Positions 53,737 to 62,707 of a stretch of 64,000 nt of DNA are shown piece after piece; position 1 is the first letter of the stretch; every line of letters starts with the position of its first letter. Both the position numbers and the translations under genes were made by a program. The notes under the pieces are model-generated. The model worked only from the letters and a program-made list of their open reading frames with translations. It was not told the DNA's origin and did not search any database. Location: contig CAKRJP010000010.1 of assembly GCA_934351835.1 (NCBI GenBank), forward strand, positions 40,854 through 104,853, in the 5' to 3' direction. This DNA is from an uncultured Lachnospiraceae bacterium (GTDB taxonomy: Bacteria > Bacillota > Clostridia > Lachnospirales > Lachnospiraceae).

Positions 53737-54606
53737 CTACATTCCCAATTTTTCTACAATTTCTGCCGCCTTTGGGCTGCCGGCAATTCCGCCGATTCCG
53801 GTCTCACGTAAACTGCTATCCATCTTATCACCAACCTCACGCATCGCATCAATGACCTGGTCCACCGGAATCTGACTGGTAATACCCGCCAGTGCCATAT
53901 CTGCTGCCGTCAGTGCATCCACCGCCCCGATCACATTTCTTTTCACGCAAGGTACTTCTACCAGTCCTCCTACCGGGTCGCATACCAGACCCATCAGATT
54001 CTTTAACGCCATTGCACAGGCATGTCCGATCTGTTCATTGTCTCCACCTTTGATATAACAGATTGCACCTGCTGCCATCGCTGCCGCAGAACCGATCTCT
54101 GCCTGACATCCGCCGGATGCTCCCGCAATATATGCACGATGCGCGATCACCTGACCAATTCCTGCTGCCACATACATTGCCTCCACCATCTTCTCTTCCG
54201 GTACAGATTTTTCTCTTTCATAAGTTACAAGAACCGCAGGCATAACCCCACATGCACCTGCCGTCGGTGCTGCAACAATCCTCTTCATACAGGCGTTGTT
54301 ACAACCCATCTTCAAGGCTGCGGCCATCACCTTGGACACAAACTCCCCACATAGTGGTTCTTCATTTTCACGGTAAGTATCCATCTGACTTCCTTCTTTT
54401 CCCACCAGACCACTGGTGGACACCAGATCTGCCTCGTAAGCATCCACACTGTCTTTCATAGACTGCCACATATACTGCATCTGCTCTAAGGAATCTGTCT
54501 CTGCCACTGCACGCTCACTGCAGTCTTCTAACTGGATTGCTTTCCAGAACGGGATTCCTTTTTCTTTACATCTGTCTTTAATCTCTGTTATCGAATGAAA
54601 TGACAT
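53737..54606 (-). CDS. sdaAA: L-serine dehydratase, alpha subunit
   Basis: 289 residues of the iron-sulfur L-serine dehydratase. GCNNACMKRIVAAPTAGACG, GASGGCQAEIGSAAAMAAGA and VCDPVGGLVEVPCVKRNVIG hold the cysteines of the 4Fe-4S cluster. Deaminates serine to pyruvate. Follows sdaAB by 15 nt. Confidence 0.94.
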   Translation of the reverse strand: MSFHSITEIKDRCKEKGIPFWKAIQLEDCSERAVAETDSLEQMQYMWQSMKDSVDAYEADLVSTSGLVGKEGSQMDTYRENEEPLCGEFVSKVMAAALKMGCNNACMKRIVAAPTAGACGVMPAVLVTYEREKSVPEEKMVEAMYVAAGIGQVIAHRAYIAGASGGCQAEIGSAAAMAAGAICYIKGGDNEQIGHACAMALKNLMGLVCDPVGGLVEVPCVKRNVIGAVDALTAADMALAGITSQIPVDQVIDAMREVGDKMDSSLRETGIGGIAGSPKAAEIVEKLGM

Positions 54607-54621
54607 TCCAGATTTCCTCCT

Positions 54622-55302
54622 TTATTCCGCTTCTATTGCTTCATTGACATCAAAAAATGTTACTTTAATAATTCCATCTAATCTTCGAAGCCACTGGATC
54701 GCCATATCAGGAATCACTTCATCTGTCTCAATTACCATCACTGCATAACCGCCACGTTTGTCTCTATACAACTGTAAAGTCGCAATATTTACATTAATCT
54801 GCTGTAAGATTGCAGTTACCTGCGCTACATGTCCCGGTTTGTCTTCATTGTGAACGATCAGTGTATTACTCTCTGCATTAAAATTCACATCAATATTATC
54901 AATCTGGTTGACCATTATCCGGCCTCCACCGATGGAACATGCCTGGATATTTAATGGATCTGCACCTTCTGCTTCCAGAATCATCTGCACCGTGTTCGGG
55001 TGTGCTCCTCTAATCTCTTTCTTCTCGATCTCGAACTGCATTCCCGCATCTTCTGCATGCTGATAGCTCTCCGGGATCCGCATATCATCCGGCTGCATTC
55101 CAAGAAGTCCTGCCACCAGTGCCCGATCCGTTCCATGTCCTGCTCCGGTAGCCGCAAATGACCCCGACAAATAAATCTTTGCGTGATCCGGTCTTCTTCC
55201 AAACAACTTTCTTCCGATCAGTCCAATACGCACAGCGCCTGCTGTATGGGAGCTTGATGGTCCAACCATGACCGGCCCTAAAATATCAAATATACTTGCC
55301 AT
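54622..55302 (-). CDS. sdaAB: L-serine dehydratase, beta subunit
   Basis: 226 residues. Start MASIFDILGPVMVGPSSSHT is the SdaAB hallmark. The C-terminal third is an ACT domain (NTLIVHNEDKPGHVAQVTAI), a likely amino-acid sensing part. Works with SdaAA. First gene of the sda operon. Confidence 0.93.
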   Translation of the reverse strand: MASIFDILGPVMVGPSSSHTAGAVRIGLIGRKLFGRRPDHAKIYLSGSFAATGAGHGTDRALVAGLLGMQPDDMRIPESYQHAEDAGMQFEIEKKEIRGAHPNTVQMILEAEGADPLNIQACSIGGGRIMVNQIDNIDVNFNAESNTLIVHNEDKPGHVAQVTAILQQINVNIATLQLYRDKRGGYAVMVIETDEVIPDMAIQWLRRLDGIIKVTFFDVNEAIEAE

Positions 55303-55390
55303 AAATTCATCCTCTTTTTCTTATTCTTCTCCTGTATTCATACTTTTTCCTGATTTGGCAGCCCAGGAGCATCCGCCTCTTTCTGCTCTC

Positions 55391-55463
55391 ATTATATCGG
55401 TAACAAGGATGCTTTACAACGCCTATTTTGCTATTTGTAAATTTGTTGTTTCTATGCTAAAAT
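55391..55463. promoter_or_regulatory. Divergent promoters of sda and the DUF4317 gene
   Basis: Minus: TTGTAA (55414-55419) and TATAAT (55391-55396), 17 bp. Plus: TTGTAA (55435-55440) and TAAAAT (55458-55463), 17 bp. The two -35 boxes are 15 bp apart, back to back. Confidence 0.65.
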
Positions 55464-55522
55464 CGGTTACAGTCTGAAGCAATTTTTGCTTTTAATATTA
55501 CGAGATCAGGGAGATTATAAAT

Positions 55523-56641
55523 ATGAATAAAAAAGAAATACTGGAGATCCGCAAACAGTTTTCTCCACAGAACTGCGCTATCACTCGCATCTGTGGATGC
55601 TACGTGGATCACGAAAAAGAGAAAAAAACAGAACTGAAAAAAGCATTTTTATCCCTTCCGGAAGAGGAAGCATTTAAATACTTCGATATTTTCAAACATA
55701 CCATGTCCGGAACCCTCGGTAAGAACATGATCAATATGGAATTTCCATTAGATCAGGAAGCTCCCGGCGGCACTCAGGAATTCTTACTGAAACTTCGCGA
55801 CAGCAAATTGCAGGACGATATGCTGATCGAAGAATTCTATGATAAGATCATCGAAAATTATATGTACGATGAAAATTACTATATTATCCTGATCCACGCC
55901 GCTTACGATGTTCCGGGGAAATCCTCTGACGGCATGGAGATGTTCGACGCTTCCGATGTTGTATACGAGCATATCCTTTGCAGCATCTGCCCGGTAAATT
56001 TATCCAAGGCAGGACTTACATACAACGCAATGACCAACAATATCGAAGACCGCATCCGCGACTGGCTGGTGGAGGCCCCGGTGAAAGGATTCTTATTTCC
56101 GGCATTTACAGACCGTGCCAGTGATATCCACAGCCTTCTTTACTATACGAAGAAACCGGAAGATTTGCAGCCGGAATTTATCGAAAATGTTCTTGGCAGC
56201 CGCGTACCATTAACAGCCGGCGACCAGAAGACAGGATTTCAGGCTGTCATTAGCGAGACCCTCGGCGAAGAGTGTAATTATGAAGTGGTCCGCAACATTC
56301 ACGATAATCTGAACGAGATGATCGAAGAGGCCAAAGAATCTCCGGATCCACTGGAACTCTCCAAACCGGATGTCAAACGTCTGTTGCAGCAGAGCGGTGT
56401 ATCAGAGGAGAAGATGGAAACTTTCGACCAGGAATTTGAAGATATCATGGGCGACCAGAAAACTGTACTGGCAACCAACATCGCCAGCACCAAGACCTTC
56501 CAGCTTGAAACAGCGGATGTTATCGTGAAAGTAAAGCCTGACCGTTCCGATCTGGTGGAAACCAGAGAAATCGACGGAAGACGATGCCTGGTGATTCCAA
56601 TTGATGACCACCTGGAAGTGAACGGAATCGAGATTCATTAA
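55523..56641 (+). CDS. DUF4317 protein
   Basis: 372 residues, acidic, cytoplasmic. Starts MNKKEILEIRKQFSPQNCAI then TRICGCYVDHEKEKK, which is the DUF4317 N-terminus. Other parts: FKHTMSGTLGKNMINMEFPL, ICPVNLSKAGLTYNAMTNNI and a C-terminal RRCLVIPIDDHLEVNG. No membrane part and no known catalytic motif. Common in Lachnospiraceae; function unknown. Its own promoter is back to back with that of sda. Confidence 0.8.
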   Translation: MNKKEILEIRKQFSPQNCAITRICGCYVDHEKEKKTELKKAFLSLPEEEAFKYFDIFKHTMSGTLGKNMINMEFPLDQEAPGGTQEFLLKLRDSKLQDDMLIEEFYDKIIENYMYDENYYIILIHAAYDVPGKSSDGMEMFDASDVVYEHILCSICPVNLSKAGLTYNAMTNNIEDRIRDWLVEAPVKGFLFPAFTDRASDIHSLLYYTKKPEDLQPEFIENVLGSRVPLTAGDQKTGFQAVISETLGEECNYEVVRNIHDNLNEMIEEAKESPDPLELSKPDVKRLLQQSGVSEEKMETFDQEFEDIMGDQKTVLATNIASTKTFQLETADVIVKVKPDRSDLVETREIDGRRCLVIPIDDHLEVNGIEIH

Positions 56642-56680
56642 GAACATTATGAAAAAAATTTATTTTTTTGCAAAAAACAT

Positions 56681-56709
56681 TTGCAATGTCTGCCGGACTG
56701 TGCTATTAT
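56681..56709 (+). promoter_or_regulatory. tRNA-Leu promoter
   Basis: TTGCAA (56681-56686) and TATTAT (56704-56709), 17 bp apart, 11 bp before the tRNA. Confidence 0.7.
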
Positions 56710-56720
56710 AGTCGTTGTCA

Positions 56721-56804
56721 GCGGAGATGGCGGAATGGCAGACGCGCTAGATTCAGGTTCTAGTGGGAGTTTTTCCTGTGAGGGTTCAAGTCCCTTTCTC
56801 CGCA
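56721..56804 (+). tRNA. tRNA-Leu (anticodon CAG)
   Basis: 84 nt with acceptor GCGGAGA/TCTCCGC, anticodon arm CTAGA-TTCAGGT-TCTAG giving CAG, a long variable arm (TGGGAG..CTGTG region) and T-arm AGGG-TTCAAGT-CCCT. CCA is not encoded. A stable terminator follows. Confidence 0.95.
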
Positions 56805-56822
56805 CTTAATATTAGATGCAAG

Positions 56823-56855
56823 ACACCGTAAACTTAAAGGTTTGCGGTGTTTTTC
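56823..56855 (+). terminator. Terminator after tRNA-Leu
   Basis: ACACCGTAAAC pairs with GTTTGCGGTGT (one G-U) and is followed by TTTTC. Confidence 0.75.
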
Positions 56856-56978
56856 TATATCTCGTCATCTGTCCATTCATGATCACAAACCTCCACATTT
56901 TTCTTGTATTTTGTTCATCAATTGCTGAATGATATAGATATACTCCAATAGGCCGACATCCTACAATTCAAAAAACAA

Positions 56979-57106
56979 TTGATATTTACCACCACATAAC
57001 ATATAATACAAATAAGAAGAGCAACCGCCCACAAGTGGTTGACCTCGTTAGAATATGTTATAGAATAACCACTCCTCCACTCAGCCAAAGTTTCGGGGTG
57101 GTTTTT
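56979..57106 (+). ncRNA. Antisense RNA antitoxin of type I locus 1
   Basis: TTGATA (56979-56984) and TATAAT (57002-57007), 17 bp apart, drive an RNA from about 57014. It ends in a hairpin AACCACTCC..GGGGTGGTT followed by TTTTC (57067-57106). It points into the 3' part of the toxin transcript, as in TxpA/RatA-like systems. No reading frame. Confidence 0.65.
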
Positions 57107-57121
57107 CTATGCTTTAAAACA

Positions 57122-57214
57122 TTATCTGATAAACGTAAATACGAACGTCAGTAATGCTAGAATGAACATACCAAAGGCCATTAAGTCTTTAAAATCAAAC
57201 GGATGTTTATCCAT
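57122..57214 (-). CDS. Holin-like type I toxin, locus 1
   Basis: 30 residues: MDKHPFDFKDLMAFGMFILA then LLTFVFTFIR. A short soluble N-terminus followed by one membrane span, as in Hol_Tox/TxpA/BsrG-like toxins. GGGGGTGG is the ribosome binding site. The promoter is at 57281-57309 and the leader is about 60 nt. Opposite strand to loci 2 and 3. The peptide probably inserts in the membrane; antisense RNA at 57014-57106 should block it. Confidence 0.7.
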   Translation of the reverse strand: MDKHPFDFKDLMAFGMFILALLTFVFTFIR

Positions 57215-57280
57215 TAGCACCACCCCCATTCTATGTAGAAATAGAGGTCTGCCACCCTGCAACACGATTGCTCTTATACT

Positions 57281-57309
57281 TTTATATCATGTTTTTATTA
57301 AGATTGTAA
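57281..57309 (-). promoter_or_regulatory. Promoter of toxin locus 1
   Basis: TTACAA (57304-57309) and TATAAA (57281-57286), 17 bp apart on the minus strand. Confidence 0.6.
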
Positions 57310-57720
57310 GTCTTCTAAACTGTCAATCGTTCAACAAATTTCGACATTTAGTATTTTCTACAAACCTATAGAGTCTATTCCTCTAGGATAAAATAAACCA
57401 GGTGAAGATATGCATTATAAATATTTTTATAATTCAATACTATCTCAAATTTTTCTATACTTTTCATAGGATCAATCAAGCTAACATTCTCCATAAATTA
57501 ATTAGTATAAGACTTACTATCGAAATACAAAATTTGGGACTTTTTACTGTGTTATATCGTCAAATAAGAAATACTATATTTACAAAGATAAGTTATTCAA
57601 GGATAGAATAGGCCGCTATCCCTCCCTCGTGGTCTTAAATAGATACCATTGCCACCCGGCTGAATAACTTCTCTTTTTAGGCTTTCGTCATACTTCTAGT
57701 TTTTACTTATTCCCATATTT
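57310..57720. other. AT-rich spacer with a possible toxin remnant
   Basis: No gene I can support. Around 57613-57655 the minus strand has a GGGTGGCA segment and GAGGGAGGG, similar to the leader and ribosome binding site of the toxin loci, but no start codon and peptide follow. It may be a decayed fourth toxin locus. The rest is featureless AT-rich DNA. Confidence 0.35.
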
Positions 57721-57927
57721 GCTCTATGCTATGATAAGTATAACATTTCTAAATAAGATATATCTTATTTCCACAAAAGATTCACAACCTTAAAGACTCA
57801 TCCGATCTTGAGGGAATACAACTACTCCAGATAAATCCTACTTATACTTTGACAATATAATATATTTAACTGCGGAGCTGTTGGGGTGCTATGTCGGCCG
57901 CCTGACAAAAGAAGGGAGGCTGGTGCT

Positions 57928-58017
57928 ATGGTTACATACTCTGATTTATTTACGTTTGTAATTATGCTTTGTGCTGTTATAACCCTTGTTGTAACTCTTT
58001 TTAGACACAAAAAATAG
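57928..58017 (+). CDS. Holin-like type I toxin, locus 2
   Basis: 29 residues: MVTYSDLFTFVIMLCAVITL then VVTLFRHKK. One membrane span and a short basic tail, the Hol_Tox pattern. AGGGAGG is 8 nt before the ATG. Upstream are two possible -10 boxes: TATGAT at 57730-57735 (extended TGC) and TATAAT at 57856-57861. The 3' end is covered by an antisense RNA. The upstream region is homologous to that of locus 3. Confidence 0.78.
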   Translation: MVTYSDLFTFVIMLCAVITLVVTLFRHKK

Positions 58018-58137
58018 TGCCCCCGTCTGGTAAACTAGGCACTATTTTCATATAACTATTTTACTGGCGACCAGGTGTGCACTGACCAACAGCTCCCTTG
58101 TTAAGTATATTATATGTCAGCACTTTTTATTTGTCAA
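58011..58137 (-). ncRNA. Antisense RNA antitoxin of locus 2
   Basis: On the minus strand TTGACA (58132-58137) and TATAAT (58109-58114), 17 bp apart, start an RNA near 58102. It ends in AAATAGTGCC..GGGCACTATT with a T-run (58011-58047), which is also the toxin terminator. Length is about 90 nt, overlapping the toxin 3' end. Confidence 0.72.
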
Positions 58138-58149
58138 ACCTATAATTCT

Positions 58150-58914
58150 CTACAACTCTTTCATCTTCCCGATGATCTCCTCATAGAATTCCTCTATTGT
58201 CCCTTTCCGTTTCAGATCTTCCAGGATTACTCCGTCTTTCAACAGAATCAGACGGCTGCAGTGACTCGCCATCTGCGGATCATGGGTGACCATAATGATC
58301 GTCTTCTTCATTTTTTCATTGATTTCTTTTAATGCATTGATCACAATCTGACCAGATTTAGAATCAAGATTTCCCGTCGGCTCATCAGCCAGAATCAGAT
58401 CTGGATTATTAATCAGTGCACGGCAGATTGCCACTCTCTGTTTTTCACCGCCTGAGATCTCATATGGCTGCTTTTTTAGTAAATGATCGACGCCGAACTT
58501 CTTTCCGAATTTATGTGCATTGCGGTAGCAGTCTTTTACTTCGGCTTTATCTAATACCATCGGCAACATAATATTCTCTTCCACAGACAAACTGTTTAAT
58601 AAGTAGAAATCCTGAAATACAAAACCAATTTTTCTTCTCCGGATATCTGCCAGTTCATCACTCCACAATTCAGAGGCATTTCTTCCATAGAAATAAACAT
58701 TTCCTCTGGTTGGTTTGTCAATCAGTCCCAGAATTTTTAAAAGCGTTGTTTTTCCACAGCCCGACTTTCCCATAATTCCCACAAATTCCTGCTCTTTTAT
58801 TGTAAAATCAAGCCCTTTTAATACTTTGAGTTCTTTCGCTTTTTGATTTTCCGTCTGAATTATTTTGTAATTTCGAATCAGATGTTCCACCTTTATTACT
58901 TCCTGCTTACTCAT
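58150..58914 (-). CDS. ABC transporter ATP-binding protein (Bce/MacB-like)
   Basis: 254 residues. Walker [20 protein letters not shown]-loop [10 protein letters not shown], signature [16 protein letters not shown], Walker [17 protein letters not shown] and H-loop VTHDPQ. This is the subgroup that works with FtsX-like permeases in peptide-antibiotic defence. It overlaps the permease end by 8 nt. Last gene of the RR-HK-permease-ATPase operon. Confidence 0.9.
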   Translation of the reverse strand: MSKQEVIKVEHLIRNYKIIQTENQKAKELKVLKGLDFTIKEQEFVGIMGKSGCGKTTLLKILGLIDKPTRGNVYFYGRNASELWSDELADIRRRKIGFVFQDFYLLNSLSVEENIMLPMVLDKAEVKDCYRNAHKFGKKFGVDHLLKKQPYEISGGEKQRVAICRALINNPDLILADEPTGNLDSKSGQIVINALKEINEKMKKTIIMVTHDPQMASHCSRLILLKDGVILEDLKRKGTIEEFYEEIIGKMKEL

Positions 58915-61522
58915 CTCTTCCCTCCACTTTTCGAATCACAAATCGACTTAGCATCCATGCAAATATAATCTGAACCAGAAGATAAATGCCCCAGATCCAC
59001 ACTGCACTTTTCAGGTACTCTATTCTCACCGTCAAGTCATACATTCTCGCCCGGAACGTTGCCAATGTAAAATATACCGTTACAATCACAGACACTAGAA
59101 TCGACAGCTTATAGAACAGATAAATTTCTTTTTTCAAAAGTCTGATACGCTCTTTTCTCCGCATTCCCATACATTTCAAAAATTCCGCTCTCGCCTTTTT
59201 CTCATCCATCTCTGAAAGAGCCTTGATAACTATCAGAAACATACTGATTAAAAGCATTGTGACAAGTACTGTGACATTTACAATCTGTTTCATTATATGT
59301 TCTGTCTCAAGGTCTGTTACCGCCGTCTTTTTCTCATAGAAGCAACTGATCTGCGAATCATAGTGAACCCATGATTTATGCGTTTTATCTAATGTCTCCA
59401 GTCCTTTCGCCACCGCATCTACATCAGATTTTTTCACCTTTACAAGTACCAACTCTGTCGGTCCCTGTTCGATCGTCACTCCTTCGATCCTCATATTTTC
59501 TTCCGCAATATCCCCGGTGTAAATGTTCGTATATTCCCACGCTTTCTGTGCTTCTTTGAAATAAGAATCAGAAAATACCACCAGATTCTCGAGTTTTCCC
59601 TGACAGAAAGTACCAATCAGACTTCCAAATTCTTCCCCTGCAATCTTTCGTTTGGAGTAAGTATCTCTGTGCTTGAGAACATTGTAACTGTCACATGGGA
59701 GCCCCACATGCAAAAGCGGTTCTTTTTTGCTGAACCAATCCACCGGCTGTGCTTTCACCGAGCGGTCCTGCTGATGTACCAGATAAACTTTTTCTCCCGC
59801 TTTGTCTAATCCCAAAGATTTTTTTGCAGTCCGCCCTGCCAGTTTTGACAGTTCCCGGTACGTCGTTTCGGATATTCCGATCTGCTGCCCCTGCGGGATC
59901 ATCTGGTGAAGCGCACTCTCCGTCTGCTCCGTCTTATCCGCGTTTGCAATCCGGACCATCGGAAATTTCCGTACTTCCGCTCCATAGTCTGCTTCTATTT
60001 TTGCAAACAGGGCATTATCATTTTGATCCGCGATACACACAAAATCATATGGATACAGCACATCCTTATCCTCTGCCACCTGCACCGATACCACCTGAAA
60101 TGTGAAATAAAAAACTGCACAGATCTGAAGCACCGATAACGCCAGAAGATACCATGCTGTTGTTTTTGACTTGTGGTACATCTGGTTTTTATCCAACATG
60201 ACATACAGATAATTCTTTTGCTTTCTGGTATACCTCAGATAAACTGCTCCGCCAAACCGAAAGATCAAGAATAATCCCACAAATAAAATCCCTAACAGAT
60301 AAATTTTTTCGTAATTATAAATCTGTCGATACTCCAGTATACTCCAGATGCAGATTGCAGCGCCAAGAAGAGCCAGTAATTTTGTCCCTTTTCCCGGTGT
60401 CTTTTCTCTCGCAATCTCTTTTGCAGACGCAGACACCAGATTGAAATCCGACACGATATCTCTGGTGGCCATAAGCGCGATCAAATATACTACGAATAAT
60501 GCACCAAGCATTTTTAAATAAGTCTGCCCGGTAATCTGTCCCAGGATAATCTCTTTTCCGATCATTGTCTGAATGATTCTTTTCAGTAAAATGACCAGTC
60601 CATTTCCAAGCAACGCCCCTATTACATAAGAACTGATAAATCCCAACAAAATTTCCAACACGATCACAATATACAGTGCCTTTTTTCGGATACCCAGTGT
60701 CACAAAAACACTGTAACTCTGCACCCATTTTTTCAGATAGAAGATTAACACAAATGTCATCAGAAATACGGCACAGATTCCCATTGGAATCATTGCATTG
60801 AAAAGGATCCGTTCCAGACCTTCTCCATTTAAGAATCCTTCCGCACGATGAATCTTCATCAGCATCTGGTACACGCCCAGTCCCGCAAACGCCAATGCTC
60901 CGACCACAATACCGCTGAGCAGAAACAGACTATAATCTTTCCACTCATAACGGAAATTTTTCCAGATCATCTGATAAAATAACCGGGTATACTTCCCTGG
61001 GAAATTCAACCGCCGTTTTCGTTCTGTCTTTGCTTCTTTCTCCCTCTTTGCAGTGGCATTCGCTTCCTGCATCGTTGTTTCCCAGACATCAATCATCTTC
61101 CCGACGATGAATCCCATAGCACTGACCGCCACAATGATAATGCAATATAAAGAGCCCATCATGTTATCTGAAACATTTGCCATTCCGGCGTCATTAAATT
61201 GCACCGCACCATAGCCCACCGCCAGTGCCACGATATCCAGATACCATTTTCTGTGTACGATGACACTGATGATATAACCCACTAATACGGCCTGAAAAAT
61301 AATCCACAGGATCAGCGGCACTTTCAGTGTCATGATATTTCCATCCCACAGAGACGACATCTCTTCCGATACTCCGGAGACACCCGTTTTCTTTAAATAA
61401 AAATACGCTGTGTACAGATTATATCGTTTTCCATTTACGATAAACCACGGAACCTGCACCATCATAATGCAAACCAGCGACGTTATGACCGTCACTATAT
61501 TTTTCCAGTTTCGTTTTTTCAT
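58907..61522 (-). CDS. FtsX-like ABC permease with an extra N-terminal membrane domain
   Basis: 871 residues. The FtsX-like core begins near 200 (YQMIWKNFRYEWKDYSLFLL), has a large extracellular domain (about 510-760) and ends with further membrane segments. Residues 1-160 are an added membrane domain starting MKKRNWKNIVTVITSLVCIM and including PWFIVNGKRYNLYTAY. The same motif (PWMICDGKRYTIHGY) opens the histidine kinase next door. It begins 3 nt after the kinase. Likely exports or removes a peptide from the envelope and informs the kinase, as in Bce systems. Confidence 0.8.
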   Translation of the reverse strand: MKKRNWKNIVTVITSLVCIMMVQVPWFIVNGKRYNLYTAYFYLKKTGVSGVSEEMSSLWDGNIMTLKVPLILWIIFQAVLVGYIISVIVHRKWYLDIVALAVGYGAVQFNDAGMANVSDNMMGSLYCIIIVAVSAMGFIVGKMIDVWETTMQEANATAKREKEAKTERKRRLNFPGKYTRLFYQMIWKNFRYEWKDYSLFLLSGIVVGALAFAGLGVYQMLMKIHRAEGFLNGEGLERILFNAMIPMGICAVFLMTFVLIFYLKKWVQSYSVFVTLGIRKKALYIVIVLEILLGFISSYVIGALLGNGLVILLKRIIQTMIGKEIILGQITGQTYLKMLGALFVVYLIALMATRDIVSDFNLVSASAKEIAREKTPGKGTKLLALLGAAICIWSILEYRQIYNYEKIYLLGILFVGLFLIFRFGGAVYLRYTRKQKNYLYVMLDKNQMYHKSKTTAWYLLALSVLQICAVFYFTFQVVSVQVAEDKDVLYPYDFVCIADQNDNALFAKIEADYGAEVRKFPMVRIANADKTEQTESALHQMIPQGQQIGISETTYRELSKLAGRTAKKSLGLDKAGEKVYLVHQQDRSVKAQPVDWFSKKEPLLHVGLPCDSYNVLKHRDTYSKRKIAGEEFGSLIGTFCQGKLENLVVFSDSYFKEAQKAWEYTNIYTGDIAEENMRIEGVTIEQGPTELVLVKVKKSDVDAVAKGLETLDKTHKSWVHYDSQISCFYEKKTAVTDLETEHIMKQIVNVTVLVTMLLISMFLIVIKALSEMDEKKARAEFLKCMGMRRKERIRLLKKEIYLFYKLSILVSVIVTVYFTLATFRARMYDLTVRIEYLKSAVWIWGIYLLVQIIFAWMLSRFVIRKVEGRDE

Positions 61523-61525
61523 TTA

Positions 61526-62707
61526 TTAGCCGCCTCCCTCCGCGTCATACTCTATATCATAGATAGAAATACTTGCCACAAAATGTTCCTGATCTTCCTT
61601 GCAATTAAAATCACCCTCATATTTTTCCACAATATCCCAGATATTCTGCAGCCCGTATCCGTGCAACGCCGGTTCTTTTTTGCCGGACACCATCTCGCCA
61701 CTTTCATTCAACGGGCTTGCCACAACACTGTTTTCCACAGAAATGTACAGAAGACTATTTCTCTTGATCATTTTCACATGAATCCATCGTTCCTCATCCG
61801 TTATCTTCTCGCAGGCCTCCAACGCATTATCCAAAAGATTGCCAAACAGCGATACGATTTCTCTGTCCGAAAATGGCAGTTTCGTAAATACCTCCGTCTG
61901 AATCTGCATGGAAATCCCCTGCTCTTTTGCCTCTTTCTTCTTTTGATTCAAGATCATATCCAGCATTTTATTTCCCGTCCAGATGCTAAAATCCGACTCC
62001 AGCACTTCATTGCTTAATTCGTCCAGATATTCATGCAGACCTTCCCAGTCTCTTTCCTGGTCGTATTTCTTCAGTGCCAGCAGATGATTTTTCATATCAT
62101 GCACAACCTTACGACTCTTCAACATTCTCTGATAGCGGGCTTCTAAGATCTCCACCTTAAGATCCAGGACTTCCTGCTCCTTTTTCCGAATCTGCATCTT
62201 ATGCTCAGTTTCCTGCGAATCCCACAGCTCCGTCCATTTCCCCATAAAAATCCACAAACCTTCGATGATCAGAAAAGAAAATGCATAAATATAAACCCCT
62301 CTGGTCAGATACGTTTCCATCGTCTTTTCGCTGTATGCCAGATCACCGATCACAGATGTCGCAATCATGCCCAGCACCCAGATAGCACCCTGGATCTGTG
62401 GAAATTTTTCTCCACGCCAGGACAGATACAGATGTATAAGTTCCACCACCTGTACAGTGACCAGCCCGATCATAACCAGCAAAAATCCTGTTGCAATTGG
62501 TCTGGTGTACTCCGCAATCCCCTGTACTCCAGGATAAAAAAATGTATCATAGGTTTCCACATAATCATTGTTTAAAAGAACTTTCAGTAAATACCCGTGT
62601 ATGGTGTACCGCTTTCCATCGCAGATCATCCAGGGAAAGAAAAACAAGATCTGCAAAAGAATCCCCATCACAATATCTGCTGTCTGTTTTCTGGTTCGTT
62701 TTTTCAT
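61526..62707 (-). CDS. GHKL sensor histidine kinase
   Basis: About 393 residues. Four to five membrane segments (about 10-165) start with PWMICDGKRYTIHGYLLKVL; a coiled coil follows, then the kinase core: H box VHDMKNHLLALKKYDQ, N box FGNLLDNALEACEK, G box GYGLQNIWDIVEKY. This is the HPK10/AgrC-like class that pairs with LytTR regulators. The ATG (62707) overlaps the regulator stop by ATGA and has GGAG upstream. Confidence 0.88.
   Translation of the reverse strand: MKKRTRKQTADIVMGILLQILFFFPWMICDGKRYTIHGYLLKVLLNNDYVETYDTFFYPGVQGIAEYTRPIATGFLLVMIGLVTVQVVELIHLYLSWRGEKFPQIQGAIWVLGMIATSVIGDLAYSEKTMETYLTRGVYIYAFSFLIIEGLWIFMGKWTELWDSQETEHKMQIRKKEQEVLDLKVEILEARYQRMLKSRKVVHDMKNHLLALKKYDQERDWEGLHEYLDELSNEVLESDFSIWTGNKMLDMILNQKKKEAKEQGISMQIQTEVFTKLPFSDREIVSLFGNLLDNALEACEKITDEERWIHVKMIKRNSLLYISVENSVVASPLNESGEMVSGKKEPALHGYGLQNIWDIVEKYEGDFNCKEDQEHFVASISIYDIEYDAEGGG

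Noticed and set aside
56880..56945. Short minus-strand frame near EYIYIIQQLMNKIQEK that could be the end of a lost gene
   Set aside because: Too short, with no upstream continuation; no support beyond a helical look.
57402..57611. 69-residue open frame in the AT-rich spacer
   Set aside because: Biased AT-driven composition (Ile, Phe, Tyr), no ribosome binding site and no recognisable family.
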